Assembly: GCA_029866325.1 (NCBI GenBank)
Contig: JARWZO010000019.1
Span: forward strand, 62,001 to 126,000
DNA: 64,000 bases
Reading direction: 5' to 3'
From: Fluviicola sp.
GTDB taxonomy: Bacteria > Bacteroidota > Bacteroidia > Flavobacteriales_D > Crocinitomicaceae
The translations under genes and the position numbers were made by a program. The notes beneath the pieces were generated by a model that searched no databases, was not told the DNA's origin, and was given only the letters and a program-made list of their open reading frames with translations. This document shows, piece by piece, positions 62,975 to 64,000 of this stretch; position 1 is the first letter of the stretch, and each line of letters begins with the position of its first letter.

Positions 62975-63580
62975 ATGGAAAAACAACTAAAAAGAGTGAT
63001 TTTATCAATGTTCATGATGATAACTTATGTTGTCATAGGACAAAAGGATTCTTCTTACTCCTTTATTGTTCATGTTAATACCGTTTATGGCGACTTAAAC
63101 AAGGATGGTCTTATTGATGTCGCCACTGTTACTCAAGATACATTAAATGAAAACGCTCCGTATAAATTGGACATCTTCTTTAAACAACCAAATGGAGATT
63201 TAAAACTGATTACATCATCTATAAAAGCAATCGGCCCTCAGTTTCCAAATGGCAGAGAAAGCCATACGTGGGGAGATGGATTCGGTCAATTAAGTATTCA
63301 TAATGGAGTGCTATGGATTGAAACAGGATTTATTCGGGGACACATGGAGCATAAATTTCGATATCAGAATGATAAATTTGAACTTATCGGGTATAGCTTT
63401 GCTAATGTTACCGCGGGTCAAATAACAATTATTGACTATAATTTATCTACGGGTAAAAGAATTGTGAAAGAAGGAGCAATCAGTGATGATGACTACAAAG
63501 TGACAGAGGATAAAATCATTAAACTTAATCCGTTACCAAGTCTTGATGAATTTGAACCCTATGTGAATGACTTGTATTAA
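62975..63580 (+). CDS. Secreted hypothetical protein with Ca-binding-like motif
   Basis: About 201 aa. Start 62975 gives a signal (LKRVILSMFMMITYVVIGQ). The motif YGDLNKDGLIDVATV is an EF-hand/FG-GAP-like D-x-N-x-D-G-x-x-D loop; the rest is beta-rich. Its TAA stop directly abuts the TAAC of the next 126-nt element. Confidence 0.65.
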   Translation: MEKQLKRVILSMFMMITYVVIGQKDSSYSFIVHVNTVYGDLNKDGLIDVATVTQDTLNENAPYKLDIFFKQPNGDLKLITSSIKAIGPQFPNGRESHTWGDGFGQLSIHNGVLWIETGFIRGHMEHKFRYQNDKFELIGYSFANVTAGQITIIDYNLSTGKRIVKEGAISDDDYKVTEDKIIKLNPLPSLDEFEPYVNDLY

Positions 63581-63706
63581 TAACACCGGTTTGGCTAAAC
63601 GCCTTTAATCTCGCTTCGAAAACCGATTTTTATGAAAGAAAACAATCTAACTTCGGGTTTGTGTTTATTTTTAAAAGTCGGCACGCCGCCAAGCCAGAAA
63701 CCGTTA
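63581..63706 (+). repeat. attC-like element 6 (126 nt, divergent core)
   Basis: Same length and ends as elements 1-3 (TAACACCGGTTTGGC at the left, GCCAAGCC-AGAAACCGTTA at the right), but the central 90 nt are unrelated. Inner arms such as CCGATTTTTA / TAAAAGTCGG pair. Crossover is inferred at 63703|63704. Confidence 0.75.
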
Positions 63707-63746
63707 GCAGCTAATTATTTGACAGGTAGTAACTTAAAAAATAACT

Positions 63747-64000
63747 ATGGACAAGACCGAAACAACTTTTGACATCATCAGATTCACCGGCGACAAAACG
63801 CTTTATTACGGAGCTTCTATTGAAATGCCCGACATTCTACTCGAGGCAAGAAACTATAAGAAACATACTGAAGTAAATATTCCACTTGGACACTCACGAT
63901 ATGGTGGACCCATTGTTGACTTACCGACTGGTGTTGAGTATCCACAAGGACTTTTTTTCGCTGCTCAACTTGACCTTTCTAAGTTTTCGCCCTTTGACAA
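63747..64000 (+). CDS. Partial DUF1963/YwqG-like protein (3' end outside window)
   Basis: The frame is open from the ATG at 63747 to the window end. MDKTETTFDIIRF opens it; PIVDLPTGVEYPQGLFFAAQ followed by LDLSKFSPFD resembles the conserved FxAQ-x-DL of DUF1963 (YwqG). Start lies 43 bp after the crossover of the preceding repeat, as for other cassette genes. Only 84 residues are visible. Confidence 0.7.
   Translation, partial: MDKTETTFDIIRFTGDKTLYYGASIEMPDILLEARNYKKHTEVNIPLGHSRYGGPIVDLPTGVEYPQGLFFAAQLDLSKFSPFD

Larger units (their letters stand above)
52318..64000. mobile_element. Integron-like system: recombinase, attI-like site and cassette array
   Basis: The recombinase gene (- strand) faces away from an array of at least five cassettes that continues beyond the window. 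Cassette boundaries, taken at G|TTA, are 53543-54335, 54336-56053, 56054-59350, 59351 to about 61779 (damaged end), a poorly resolved 61780-63703 segment, and 63704 onward. The punctuating repeats are all in one orientation, have imperfect dyad symmetry, and share TAAC/GTTA ends. The cassette-end complementarity is described in the findings. The cassettes are visibly more A/T-rich than the core genes. Confidence 0.8.

Overview
The window reads as a chromosomal segment of a Bacteroidota bacterium, most likely order Flavobacteriales and close to Crocinitomicaceae/Fluviicola (inference from gene content). Supporting signs are type IX secretion (T9SS) C-terminal tails on secreted proteins, a fused LpxC-FabZ, a DUF5686/CarboxypepD-reg outer-membrane protein, DUF3127, the alternative GlmU-like protein, GDYXXLXY/DUF2157 genes and promoters of the TTTG-N19-TAnnTTTG type.

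Layout. 1-8.3 kb: a + strand run of secreted proteins: a partial and a complete copy of a propeller/PKD/Ig-like adhesin with a gliding-motility-type tail, a type A T9SS protein between them, and a thioredoxin-fold protein. 8.3-20.9 kb: mostly - strand housekeeping genes: rlmD, an Rrf2 regulator, lipid A genes lpxD-lpxC/fabZ-lpxA, thioredoxin, a terC-DUF493 operon, and menaquinone genes (hotdog thioesterase, menF, menD). 21-34 kb: acetyltransferases, small lipoproteins, lon, a T9SS protein, a GlmU-like protein and a sodium:solute symporter. 34.5-50.7 kb: DUF5686 protein, ruvC, a flippase-like membrane protein with a glycosyltransferase, DUF3127, a flavin reductase-like protein, a VWA-LRR protein, an M1 peptidase, DUF2157/GDYXXLXY, tRNA-Leu(UAG) and tig. 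Intergenic gaps hold many hairpins and inverted repeats.

50.8 kb to the end is accessory DNA. It begins with a DUF433 antitoxin next to a decayed DUF5615 toxin, flanked by direct repeats of about 155 bp. It continues with the most notable object in the window: an integron-like system. A tyrosine recombinase gene (52318-53397, - strand) faces away from an array of genes punctuated by 126-nt imperfect inverted repeats that begin TAAC and end GTTA, at 54213, 55931, 59228 and 63581. A truncated copy lies at 61751 and a possible short one at 62890. The first bases of each of cassettes 1 to 4 are complementary to the bases just before that cassette's own repeat. This is expected if each cassette once circularised and recombined at G|TTA. 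The first cassette junction lies about 145 bp from the recombinase start codon, where attI sits in classical integrons. The recombinase looks XerC/D-like and has no IntI-type insertion between its catalytic boxes, so standard integron searches could miss it.

The cassettes carry a small secreted protein; an unrecognised 460-aa protein followed by two tRNA genes (one with an 8-nt anticodon loop); a 3.3-kb HxlR-controlled oxidoreductase/hydrolase operon facing against the array; a Crp/Fnr regulator with four small membrane proteins; several unrecognised proteins; and, running off the window, a DUF1963-like protein.
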